Shown in pieces: positions 44,834-52,437 of a DNA stretch of 64,000 nt (position 1 is its first letter; each line of letters begins with the position of its first letter). The notes beneath the pieces are model-generated. The model saw only the letters and a program-made list of their open reading frames with translations, did not search any database and was not told the DNA's origin. The DNA comes from Caballeronia grimmiae. Its GTDB lineage: Bacteria; Pseudomonadota; Gammaproteobacteria; Burkholderiales; Burkholderiaceae. The stretch lies in NCBI RefSeq assembly GCF_000698555.1, contig NZ_JFHE01000011.1, positions 104,192 through 168,191 on the forward strand. The letters are read 5' to 3'. The position numbers and the translations under genes were made by a program.

Positions 44834-45364
44834 ATGAGCGTGCAACCGAAGCAACGCCTCGATCGTATCGATATCGGCATCCTGAACCAGTTGCAGCAGA
44901 ACGCGCGCATCACGAACTCGGAACTGGCGCGCGCCGTCAACCTGTCGCCGACACCGTGCTTCAACCGCGTGCGGGCGCTCGAAAAAGCGGGGCTGTTCAG
45001 GCAGCACGTGACGCTGCTGAGCCCCGAGGCGCTCGGCTTGAGCATCAACGTGTTCATTCAGGTCAGTCTGGAAAAGCAGGTCAAGGACGCGCTCGCCCGC
45101 TTCGAACAGGCGATCAGCGAGCGTCCCGAGGTCATGGAGTGCTATCTGATGACGGGCGACGCCGATTATCTGCTGCGGGTCGTTCTGCCGGACGTGGCGG
45201 CGCTGGAACGCTTCATTCTCGAACGGCTGACGAAGATGCCGGGCGTGTCGAACATCCGCTCGAGTTTTGCGCTCAAGCAGGTGCGATACAAGACCGCGTT
45301 GCCGCTGCCCGCGTCAGGACTGACGCTGCCGGAACCCAAGCACGATGAAGACGACTGGACGTGA
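44834..45364 (+). CDS. Lrp/AsnC family transcriptional regulator
   Basis: 176-residue Lrp/AsnC protein. The N-terminal helix-turn-helix ([40 protein letters not shown]) is followed by a RAM ligand-binding domain with [20 protein letters not shown] and [21 protein letters not shown] chose the ATG at 44834 (MSVQPKQ), as the frame upstream lacks Lrp similarity. It is divergent from the E1 dehydrogenase gene and most likely controls it in response to an amino acid such as methionine. Confidence 0.92.
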   Translation: MSVQPKQRLDRIDIGILNQLQQNARITNSELARAVNLSPTPCFNRVRALEKAGLFRQHVTLLSPEALGLSINVFIQVSLEKQVKDALARFEQAISERPEVMECYLMTGDADYLLRVVLPDVAALERFILERLTKMPGVSNIRSSFALKQVRYKTALPLPASGLTLPEPKHDEDDWT

Positions 45365-45440
45365 CGCGCTATGAACGCTCCGCGCGGCGGACGGTCGAAT
45401 CGCGCAGAATAGACGCTCCTGTCACTCCCCGGAAACGCCG

Positions 45441-46337
45441 ATGACCGACCGCGCCCCGCTTCGCGCGCCATCGTGGCGCGATGTCCTTCAGCAGACAGAA
45501 CACGCGCTCGCCTGCGGCGCACTGCGTCCGTTCGATACCGTTCCGCATGTCATCGACGATGAAGGCGTGCGCTTTCTCGTGCGTCAGGCGGCCAATCTCG
45601 CCCGCAAGGAAGAAGCCGCGAAACTGGCGGCCAAGACGGCGGCCGATGCGGCCAGCGAATGGCGCGATCCGTTCTCTCCGTGCGAGGAGGCGCTGCGCGT
45701 CGGCGACATCGGCGAGCGGCACTTTCTCCTGCTCAACAAGTTCAACGTGCTCGCGCATCACCTGCTGATCGTGACGACGGAGTTCGAGCCGCAAGCCGCG
45801 CTGCTCGACGCCGGCGACTTCGCGGCGCTTCTCGCCTGCCTGCGCGAGTTCGACGGCCTCGGCTTTTACAACGGCGGCGCCGTCGCCGGATCGAGCCAGC
45901 CGCACAAGCATCTGCAGATCGTGCCGCTGCCGCTCGACGGTCATCCGGTGCCGATCGAACCGCTCGTCGAAGCCGCTCGCGATACCGCGCCGTATCGCGT
46001 GCCGCAACTGCCGTTTGGGCATGCCGCCGCGTGGCTCGGCGATGCCACGTCGTTCGAAGCGGCCGACGCATTCGATACGTATCGCCGGCTGCTGGACGCG
46101 ATCGGTATCGAACCGTTCGACGTGCTCGGGGCGGTGCATCAATCGGCGCCCTACAACCTGCTCGTCACACGCCGATGGATGCTCGCCGTCGCGCGCACCG
46201 CCGCCGATGTCGATGGCATCGCGGTGAACGCACTCGGCTTCGCAGGATCGCTTTTCGTGCGTGACGATGCACAGCGCCGCATCGTCGAAACGCTCGGACC
46301 GATGAGCCTGCTCGCGCGGGCATCGCGGCCCGCCTGA
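45441..46337 (+). CDS. Ap4A phosphorylase / ATP adenylyltransferase family protein
   Basis: 298-residue HIT-superfamily protein of the Ap4A phosphorylase (Apa1/2-like) group. The histidine triad-like motif is QPHKHLQIVPLP near residue 155 (H-x-H-x-Q), with HHLLIVTTEFEPQ and GFYNGGAVAGSS before it and HQSAPYNLLVTRRWM in the C-terminal domain. It probably breaks down Ap4A or related dinucleotides with phosphate. It stands between the Lrp gene and the HtrA-like gene on the same strand. Confidence 0.88.
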   Translation: MTDRAPLRAPSWRDVLQQTEHALACGALRPFDTVPHVIDDEGVRFLVRQAANLARKEEAAKLAAKTAADAASEWRDPFSPCEEALRVGDIGERHFLLLNKFNVLAHHLLIVTTEFEPQAALLDAGDFAALLACLREFDGLGFYNGGAVAGSSQPHKHLQIVPLPLDGHPVPIEPLVEAARDTAPYRVPQLPFGHAAAWLGDATSFEAADAFDTYRRLLDAIGIEPFDVLGAVHQSAPYNLLVTRRWMLAVARTAADVDGIAVNALGFAGSLFVRDDAQRRIVETLGPMSLLARASRPA

Positions 46338-46407
46338 GAGCGCCGAACCCGTCTTGAAAAGCCGTGCGGCGGCCCGCATGTCGGCTCTCATACATTCGGA
46401 GTCCGAC

Positions 46408-47445
46408 ATGGGAAGCCGTCCTCGATTCATCGACGATCTTGCGCGCGGCTCGCAAGACGCCGCGCCCTCGCAGCCGCTCCAGCCGCTCGACGACGCCGCG
46501 GTGCTCGATGCCTATTCGCGCACCGTGATCGGCGCGCTCGAGCGCGTGCAGCAAGCCGTCGTCTTCATTTCAGTGGAACGCGAATATGCCGATGCGCGCG
46601 GTGCCCGCCGCGCGGCCGGCGGCACCGGTTCGGGCTTCATCTTCACGCCCGACGGCTATCTGCTGACCAATAGCCACGTCGTCCACGGCGCGACGCGCAT
46701 CACCGTGACACTGGCGGACGGCGCGCGCTTTCATGCGGATCTCGTCGGCGACGATCCCGACAGCGATCTCGCGGTGCTGCGAATCGGTTCGCCGGAGCCG
46801 CTGCCGCATGTCGCACTCGGCGATTCGCACAGCCTGCGCGTCGGGCAGATCGCGATCGCCGTCGGCAATCCGCTCGGGCTTGCGCAAACGGTGACGACGG
46901 GCGTCGTGTCGGCGCTCGGACGCTCGCTGCGATCGAACTCCGGCCGCATGATCTACGACGTGATCCAGACCGATGCCGCGCTCAATCCCGGCAACTCGGG
47001 CGGGCCGCTCATCAACTCGACGGGACAGGTCATCGGCGTGAACACCGCGATCATCTCGGGCGCGCAGGCCATTTCCTTCGCCACGGCGATCGACACTGCG
47101 AAGTGGGTGATCATGCAGATCTTCGCGCACGGGCGGGTGCGGCGCGCATACATCGGCGTCGCGGGCACGACTGCGCCCGTTTCGCGGCGCGTGCAGCGCT
47201 TTTTCGGGCTGCCGGCCGCGAGCGCGGTGCACGTGATGGAAGTCGTCAAGGGAAGCCCAGCTGCGTCGGGTGGCCTGCGCGCCGGCGATCGCATCGTCGC
47301 GGTGGATGACGTCGTCATCGATAGCGTCGACGGTTTGCAGCGCACGCTGGATGCATCGCGGATCGATCGTGCCGTGAAGATCACGGTGCTGCGCGGGTCG
47401 CAGAAACAGGACATCGAAGTGACGCCGGTCGAACAGACCGGCTGA
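46408..47445 (+). CDS. HtrA/DegP-like serine protease with one PDZ domain
   Basis: 345-residue trypsin-like protease. The catalytic triad is His90 (TNSHVVHG), Asp120 (DSDLAVLR) and Ser197 (GNSGGPLI). A single C-terminal PDZ domain begins about residue 245 (YIGVAG...GSPAASGGLRAGDRIVAVDD). No signal peptide or membrane anchor is visible, so it may be cytoplasmic, unlike DegP or DegS. I chose the ATG at 46408 with CGGAGTCC upstream; ATGs at 46354 and 46378 do not add a signal peptide. Confidence 0.9.
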   Translation: MGSRPRFIDDLARGSQDAAPSQPLQPLDDAAVLDAYSRTVIGALERVQQAVVFISVEREYADARGARRAAGGTGSGFIFTPDGYLLTNSHVVHGATRITVTLADGARFHADLVGDDPDSDLAVLRIGSPEPLPHVALGDSHSLRVGQIAIAVGNPLGLAQTVTTGVVSALGRSLRSNSGRMIYDVIQTDAALNPGNSGGPLINSTGQVIGVNTAIISGAQAISFATAIDTAKWVIMQIFAHGRVRRAYIGVAGTTAPVSRRVQRFFGLPAASAVHVMEVVKGSPAASGGLRAGDRIVAVDDVVIDSVDGLQRTLDASRIDRAVKITVLRGSQKQDIEVTPVEQTG

Positions 47446-47669
47446 CGTTTTTCGTCGGCATCACGAAGCACTCAGGCCAGCGCGAACCTGTCAGGCCCAC
47501 GGTTTGCGCTACAACGATTGTCTGGTGACTATGTGCGCTAACAGCCGGTCGAAACAGCGACTATCCGGCTTAATAAAGGAGCAGCAGGCGCACGAGCGGG
47601 TCACCGTTCGACCGGCCTGCCCTCCGGGAAGGTCCCAAGGTCCATAAGAACCAAGCAAAAGGGATTGCC

Positions 47670-47837
47670 ATGACCAAGCACAAGACCAAACTTTCGATGC
47701 CGCGCCGTCAGGCGTTCCGCTGCAGCGGCCAGCAACTCGACGCCATCATGCGATTCGCCGAAGAGCGCAAGTTCGACGAACAGCCGCTGCAATGGGTCGT
47801 CGCGCAATATTGCCGTTCGCAAGCGAAGGCGGCCTGA
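47670..47837 (+). CDS. Small basic hypothetical protein
   Basis: 55-residue frame, MTKHKTKLSMPRRQAFRCSG to SQAKAA, basic and without a membrane segment. AAAAGGGATTG before the ATG is a workable ribosome-binding site. The content (RRQAFRCSGQQLDAIMRFAE) looks like a small helical, possibly DNA-associated protein. About 220 bp of non-coding DNA separate it from the protease gene. No family recognised. Confidence 0.55.
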   Translation: MTKHKTKLSMPRRQAFRCSGQQLDAIMRFAEERKFDEQPLQWVVAQYCRSQAKAA

Positions 47838-47871
47838 TTGCAGACTGAGTACCACTGAGCATGACGCCGGA

Positions 47872-48237
47872 TCAGCGCTCCGACAGAATGCGCTGCTTGA
47901 GCACCCAGATCGCCGTGGGCACGGCGTAGTACGCACTTACGTTGCCGGTCACGAGCTTGCCGGTAAGCTGCACGCGTGCGTCTTCGGGCAGTTCGGCATC
48001 CACGATCTGCACCGTCGATACGTTCGACTGCGTCCCCGCGCTCGCAATGCAAAGAGGGCTCGAAAGCGCCAGAATCCATGCGCGGTTCGTGGCGGCGTCG
48101 GCCTGACGCGCAGCCTGGCGCGTGATCTTGCCTTCGAGCATCACGATGTCGCCGTCGCTGAAGCAAGGCGCCGCCCATGCTGAGCCCGCCGCTGCCATAA
48201 TGAGCAGACACACCCACGCACACGCTTTCGCTGTCAT
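47872..48237 (-). CDS. DUF4431-like exported protein
   Basis: 121-residue protein with a signal peptide (VCLLIMAAAGSAWA, cleavage before APCF) and a short mature domain containing VMLEGKITRQ, AWILALSSPLCI and VQLTGKLVTGNVSAYYAVPT. The pattern fits DUF4431, a small beta-rich periplasmic domain. Function unknown. It is divergent from the stress-protein-like gene at 48495. Confidence 0.72.
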   Translation of the reverse strand: MTAKACAWVCLLIMAAAGSAWAAPCFSDGDIVMLEGKITRQAARQADAATNRAWILALSSPLCIASAGTQSNVSTVQIVDAELPEDARVQLTGKLVTGNVSAYYAVPTAIWVLKQRILSER

Positions 48238-48416
48238 GCGAGCCTCGTAGAAAGCGCATTCGAGTCGACGCGCTGTGGCCTGAAAAGACGCCCACCCACT
48301 TTAGGCGATTGCCGATAGGGTCGCAACCCGGACAAACTTCGAAAACGTGCCGCGCCGGGCGTACGTGCGGGAACGCACGTTGCTGTCTCTTCTGATGATT
48401 CCTACACCGCGTACTC

Positions 48417-48459
48417 ATGCGAGCGTCGCGTCGTTCGATCAAGGAAGCGACGCTCGCAT
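48417..48459 (+). promoter_or_regulatory. 13-bp perfect hairpin in the leader of the YflT-like gene
   Basis: ATGCGAGCGTCGC (48417-48429) pairs perfectly with GCGACGCTCGCAT (48447-48459) around a 17-nt loop, ending 35 nt before the next gene start. A shorter hairpin ACGTGCG-GGAA-CGCACGT lies at 48363-48380. No T-tract follows, so a regulatory leader or protein-binding site is more likely than a terminator. Confidence 0.65.
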
Positions 48460-48494
48460 CGACGATACGCGCATACACGCGGACGGAGACGACG

Positions 48495-48941
48495 ATGAAT
48501 CAGGCGACCAATCAGGTGATCGTGGGCGTATTTGCGTCCTATCGCGACGGACACGAGGCGCTGCGCGCGTTGCAACATGCCGGACTTTCGCGCGACGACG
48601 CGCATCTGTACCGCGCCGGGCCGAACGATGTCGATTTCGACGCCTTTCCGCTGCCCTCGCACGAAGAGGACGAGGCGGAATACATCGCACATGGCGAACA
48701 TCAAGGGGTAATCGGGGCGCACAACCGTTTCGTTTCCCGCGACCCGCAGCCGACACGGCCGCCGGGTCCCACGGAAAACGACGATGCCGTTCGGCAGCGC
48801 ACGCTGCTGGTCATCAGGATCACCGAACATATCAAGCCGGGTCCGATCGGCGACATGCTGCATGAGCATGGCGCAGTCGCCGTGAAAGATGCGGCGGGCC
48901 ATTGGCGCTTCTCGCCGTACAGGAGCGCGGCGCGCGCGTAA
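48495..48941 (+). CDS. YflT/GS17M-like general stress domain protein
   Basis: 148-residue protein. The N-terminal VIVGVFASYRDGHEALRALQ and AGLSRDDAHLYRAG resemble the heat-induced stress YflT domain, in which a repeated helix-strand unit helps sense bilayers or nucleotides; the later TLLVIRITEHIKPGPIGDML and HGAVAVKDAAG may be a second copy of that unit. I chose the ATG at 48495, with CGGAGACG upstream; the frame open from 48417 begins inside the hairpin. Confidence 0.75.
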   Translation: MNQATNQVIVGVFASYRDGHEALRALQHAGLSRDDAHLYRAGPNDVDFDAFPLPSHEEDEAEYIAHGEHQGVIGAHNRFVSRDPQPTRPPGPTENDDAVRQRTLLVIRITEHIKPGPIGDMLHEHGAVAVKDAAGHWRFSPYRSAARA

Positions 48942-48962
48942 TCCGCAGCGCGGCGCTTGGCT

Positions 48963-49175
48963 TCAATGCATGCGCCGCTGCGCTCGTTCGCTGCAGGCGG
49001 TATCGGTGTCTGCCGAGCAATCGGCTTCGGTATCCGCCGCCGCGGACGCTTCGTCAGCCTCTTCTCTCGCAAGGCGCATCGCCTCCTGCGCCGACGCAGC
49101 CCGCAAGGCCCGGCATTGCGCCGATCTACGAAACATTGCCAGCATACGGACGACTTCGCGTGGTCTCGTTCGCAT
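48963..49175 (-). CDS. Small hypothetical protein
   Basis: 70-residue frame starting MRTRPREVVRMLAMFRRSAQ and followed by an Ala/Glu-rich helix (AREEADEASAAADTEADC) with four cysteines. CAGGAGACGGCG gives an ideal ribosome-binding site six bases before the ATG. Basic N terminus and acidic C terminus suggest an amphipathic helical protein. It is convergent with the YflT-like gene. No family recognised; plus-strand frames over this DNA have no such site. Confidence 0.5.
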   Translation of the reverse strand: MRTRPREVVRMLAMFRRSAQCRALRAASAQEAMRLAREEADEASAAADTEADCSADTDTACSERAQRRMH

Positions 49176-49485
49176 CGCCGTCTCCTGATGAAGCGTTGAG
49201 AAACTACTTTAAGTGTAGGCGGCAAACGGCGGAAGAGAAAGCCCGAATCGCGCATGATCGGATGCAGCGTTCACGTTTTCTTTCGCTCATCGCGCCTCTT
49301 CGTCCACCTCCCCATGCACCCGCGTAAACGAACCGTCTAGTTAATTTCACCATCGTGACGCTCGCACAACAGGCCGAGAAGTACTTTACTGCCGCCTTGC
49401 CAGCCGCGCTCGATGTCCGCAGAATGGAAGCAACGGATTAATTAAAGCCGTTCTTCATTCATGGCAGCGGACGGGCGGACAGTCG
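49176..49485. other. Intergenic region upstream of the EamA transporter gene
   Basis: 310 bp with no supported gene, AT-rich in its last 170 bp. AACGG (49432-49436) and CCGTT (49448-49452) flank ATTAAT, a possible operator about 35 bp before the EamA start. Promoters for both divergent genes should be here. Confidence 0.5.
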
Positions 49486-50409
49486 ATGGCAACCCTGGAA
49501 GGCAAAGCGCGGTTTCGGATCGATACCGACAACACCGGCGCCGGCATCGCGATCATGGTTCTGACGACCGCCACCTTCGCCGCCAGCGACTCGACCGTCA
49601 AGCTGATCGGCGCCGCTGTCCCGCTCATCGCCCTGCTGTCGGTGCGCTACCTCTTCCAGATGATCGTGCTCGGCGTCTGGGAAGCGCGGCGCGGCTCGTT
49701 CAGCCTCTTTCGAACCGACAATGCGAAATTGCAGATTGTCCGCGCGCTCCTGCTGCTCACGAACTCCGCCTGCACCTTCGCCGCGCTCCGTTATTTGCCG
49801 CTTCCCGTGACGACATCGCTTGCGATGCTCGCGCCGCTCATCTCCACGCTGCTCGCCGCGCTCGTGCTGAAAGACCACGTGCCGCGCAGCAAGTGGGCGA
49901 TGGTCGTGATCGGCTTCATCGGCATGTTGATGGTGGTGCGGCCGGGCGGCAGCGGATTCACGTGGACCGTGATTTTTCCGATCGCCTCGGCGACCTCGTT
50001 CGCGTGCTTCCAGGTCGTGTCGAGCCATCTGTCGCGCGTGGATGACGCCGCCACGACGAACTTTCTGACCGCGCTCGTCGCGACGATCGTGCTGTGCGTG
50101 GCCGTGTGGGCGGATCAGGCGCAACTGCTGCCAGAAATTGCGCGCGTGACTGCCGCAAGCTGGATGCTCGTCGCGTTCATGGCGACGATGGCGACCGTCG
50201 GCCAGTTGCTGATGCTGCAGGCGTTGCGCCGCGCTCCGCTATCGGTGCTGACGCCCTTTTCCTACGCGCAGCTCGCCTTTGCATCGTGCTTTAGCTGGCT
50301 GCTTTTCGGACAGGCGCCCGACCTTTGGATGGCGATCGGCATGTGCGTGATCGCGGCGAGCGGTATCGGGACGGTGCTGATGCACGGCCGCAAGGCGGTC
50401 GCGGTTTGA
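49486..50409 (+). CDS. EamA/DMT family transporter
   Basis: 307-residue drug/metabolite transporter with ten predicted transmembrane helices in two EamA repeats (first ending at LLAALVLKDHVPRSKWAMVV, second at FASCFSWLLFGQAPDLWMAI). The junction KDHVPRSKW is typical of the S-adenosylmethionine or amino-acid exporter-like branch, but the cargo is not predictable. No operon partner is seen; the start at 49486 has only a weak ribosome-binding site. Confidence 0.9.
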   Translation: MATLEGKARFRIDTDNTGAGIAIMVLTTATFAASDSTVKLIGAAVPLIALLSVRYLFQMIVLGVWEARRGSFSLFRTDNAKLQIVRALLLLTNSACTFAALRYLPLPVTTSLAMLAPLISTLLAALVLKDHVPRSKWAMVVIGFIGMLMVVRPGGSGFTWTVIFPIASATSFACFQVVSSHLSRVDDAATTNFLTALVATIVLCVAVWADQAQLLPEIARVTAASWMLVAFMATMATVGQLLMLQALRRAPLSVLTPFSYAQLAFASCFSWLLFGQAPDLWMAIGMCVIAASGIGTVLMHGRKAVAV

Positions 50410-50454
50410 ACGCTGCCGCGCGCTGCGCACGGCCCGAAGCACGCGGATAGCGGA

Positions 50455-50739
50455 TCAGCGCGATGCTTGCGCCGCCTGAGCCTGGCCGGTACAGAGCCAG
50501 TGCACGTCGACATCGAGCGCGCTGGCGATGCGATTAAAAGCGTGGAGCGGCGGGACGGTAATGCCGCGTCGCCAGAATTGCACGTCGTCTTCGCTTACTT
50601 CGACCCATTTCGCGGCTTTGGCGGAACTGACGTTCGCGCGTTGCATCGCCCGGTCGAGGCGCGCAGCCATGGCGCGGCGCAAGGAATTATCGTCGTGACT
50701 GCGTTCAAGATGCCCAATGGTGAAGGTATGTCGGCCCAT
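50455..50739 (-). CDS. Small helix-turn-helix (XRE-like) protein
   Basis: 94-residue protein with one helix-turn-helix: MAARLDRAMQRANVSSAKAA, then WVEVSEDDVQFWRRG as the recognition part and HAFNRIASALDVDVHWLCTG as the closing helix. It fits the XRE class, perhaps with a truncated C-terminal domain. I chose the ATG at 50739 (MGRHTFTIGHLER); the open frame to 50799 adds a poor segment. It is convergent with the EamA gene and may regulate something distant. Confidence 0.75.
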   Translation of the reverse strand: MGRHTFTIGHLERSHDDNSLRRAMAARLDRAMQRANVSSAKAAKWVEVSEDDVQFWRRGITVPPLHAFNRIASALDVDVHWLCTGQAQAAQASR

Positions 50740-51206
50740 CTGTTTCAACTCTCTCGATTTATATATTTGGCCGTTCAGTGCCGGCTCGATTTGCTCCACG
50801 AATCGTACGAAATAACAGTGACGAACGAATGACAGCCCTGTTCTTTCGTTGAATCATGCACTTATTGCAGTGCGAGATTTTTCAAGATAGGGGGCACAGC
50901 GTCAAGTGGGGATAGACCGGATCTCGTGCCCGCCGCCCTAAGTGTTTACCCGCTGCAAACGTAAAACGCTTTATTGTCAAGGGTTTATCGAACGTTCGTA
51001 CGCGCAGCGTCTCGCTCGGCAGAATCGCAAGCAGGACGCGCGGTTGCGTCATATCCATTGACTGCCGTTGAACCGAAATTAGACAGAGCAATGCCGCCGC
51101 CAAAATAAAGCATTAGAAATGGCGATTGACACGCGTGTAACTTTCTCTAAAAATCGATTCTTCGCTGCACCGCAAAATTCACCGATTTTCTTAAAGAGGC
51201 ATTTCA
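50740..51206. promoter_or_regulatory. Long control region upstream of the phasin gene
   Basis: 467 bp of AT-rich DNA. GCACTTATTGCAGTGC at 50858-50873 carries the inverted pair GCACT/AGTGC and resembles TGC-rich operators bound by the polyhydroxybutyrate regulator PhaR (inference). AGAGGC before 51207 is the phasin ribosome-binding site. A 73-residue minus frame at 50882-51103 has no other support. Confidence 0.5.
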
Positions 51207-51812
51207 ATGGAATCGAGCACGAGCAGTCTTGCGCCGGAGAATCTACTTGCATCGCAGAAGGCAGGATTGGACGTCAGTTTCGGTCTTGCATCGCGCGCGG
51301 TCGAAGGCTTTGAAAAGCTCATCGATTTGAATGTGCGCACTTTCAGGACAGCACTCGCGGAGCATCAGGAATACGTGACGAAGGCTTTCTCCGTCCGCGA
51401 TCCGAAAGAATTCTTCGCGCTTCAGAACGCGCGATTCCAGGCGAACGCCGAGAGTACGCAGGCGTACTGGCAGCAGGTCGCCGACGTTGCGACGGGCGTG
51501 CGCGGTGTCTATCTGGAGGCCGCGCAGGATCAGATCGGGAAATCGCAACGCAACGTTCAGGCGTTCGTCGACAGCATCGCGAACGGTGCGCCGGGCAGCA
51601 ACGCGGTCGTGTCGGCGTGGAAGCAGGTCATCGATACGGCCACGCAGTCCGCGAATTCGGCGTATGAAGCCGCTCGCGCCGCTGCGCGCCAGGTCGTCGA
51701 AGCCGCACAGGACGATGCAGCGAGCGCAGCGAATGCCGCCAGCACCGCCAGTGCAGCGACGCCGCCCGCCGTTCGCGCGGTATCGACGAAGGCTACGAGC
51801 GCAAAGAAGTAA
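51207..51812 (+). CDS. phaP: Phasin family protein
   Basis: 201-residue phasin, a surface protein of polyhydroxybutyrate granules. The body is amphipathic helix (FGLASRAVEGFEKLIDLNVR, RTALAEHQEYVTKAFSVRDP, EFFALQNARFQANAESTQAY) and the tail is Ala/Lys-rich (AAARQVVEAAQDDAASAANA to TSAKK). The Ala-Lys tail is shared with histone-like phasins. It stands alone and suggests that the organism stores PHB. Confidence 0.94.
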   Translation: MESSTSSLAPENLLASQKAGLDVSFGLASRAVEGFEKLIDLNVRTFRTALAEHQEYVTKAFSVRDPKEFFALQNARFQANAESTQAYWQQVADVATGVRGVYLEAAQDQIGKSQRNVQAFVDSIANGAPGSNAVVSAWKQVIDTATQSANSAYEAARAAARQVVEAAQDDAASAANAASTASAATPPAVRAVSTKATSAKK

Positions 51813-51819
51813 GAACGCG

Positions 51820-52179
51820 TTACCGTTGAAAGGCCGTCAGCACGAGTTCGTGCGAGCGGCCTATCCACACGGCCGAGTCGCGATGATCGCGCAAGTCATC
51901 GCCGGTATTCGGATGCATGAAAATATCCAGCGCGCCGTGATTGACGGCCAGCCATTCGAGCATCGAAGCGAGCCGCTCGCTCCCGAACGCCAACTGAAAC
52001 GACCATTGGGGATGCGGCCCGACCGGCCGTTCGTGAAAGCGCCCGAGCCGCAACACGCCGCTTTGCACGTCGATCGCGAACCGCTCCGCGATCAGTTCCC
52101 TGAGTTGCCACGCGGCATCGCGGCTGGCGGCGTCGAAATAAACGTGCGCGTGCCAACTGCTTATCGTGGGCGTTTCCAT
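51820..52179 (-). CDS. DOPA 4,5-dioxygenase family protein
   Basis: 119-residue protein of the DOPA dioxygenase-like family. Conserved His residues occur in SSWHAHVYFD (HxH), GRFHERPVGPHPQWSFQLAF and LAVNHGALDIFMHPNTGDDL, a likely Fe(II) site. The fungal relatives cleave DOPA for betalain-type pigments; the bacterial substrate is not known. It is convergent with phasin, with 7 nt between stops. Confidence 0.88.
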   Translation of the reverse strand: METPTISSWHAHVYFDAASRDAAWQLRELIAERFAIDVQSGVLRLGRFHERPVGPHPQWSFQLAFGSERLASMLEWLAVNHGALDIFMHPNTGDDLRDHRDSAVWIGRSHELVLTAFQR

Positions 52180-52232
52180 CGTTTCATCCGTTCGCGCATG
52201 ATCGAGACAGCGACCATTCTAGCGAAACGCCG

Positions 52233-52361
52233 CTAATACGCCCCGCCGCCGCTACCGGACGACGGCCGGCTCGACGACGCGCCTCCGCCCTCCGTCTGAC
52301 ACCCCGCGAGCGTTCCACCAAGCAGCGCGACGACCGCCGCGACGATGATTGCGAGCTTCAT
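52233..52361 (-). CDS. Small lipoprotein
   Basis: 42-residue frame, MKLAIIVAAVVALLGGTLAG followed by Cys20, a clear lipobox (LAGC), and a short Gly/Ser-rich tail ending in GGAY. GGAGATGG lies before the ATG. Entericidin-like or other small Gly/Ser lipoproteins look like this; function unknown. It is 53 nt upstream of the dioxygenase gene on the same strand and divergent from the helicase gene. Confidence 0.72.
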   Translation of the reverse strand: MKLAIIVAAVVALLGGTLAGCQTEGGGASSSRPSSGSGGGAY

Positions 52362-52437
52362 GTCCATCTCCGAAAGTTAGCGACGTTCAATAAACGCGTC
52401 GCCGGAGCGCAATATTCCGCATGCTAGACTACTGTAC

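Noticed and set aside
50882..51103. 73-residue minus-strand frame in the phasin upstream region
   Set aside because: No ribosome-binding site, no recognisable protein features, and it lies in AT-rich DNA that reads as a promoter region.
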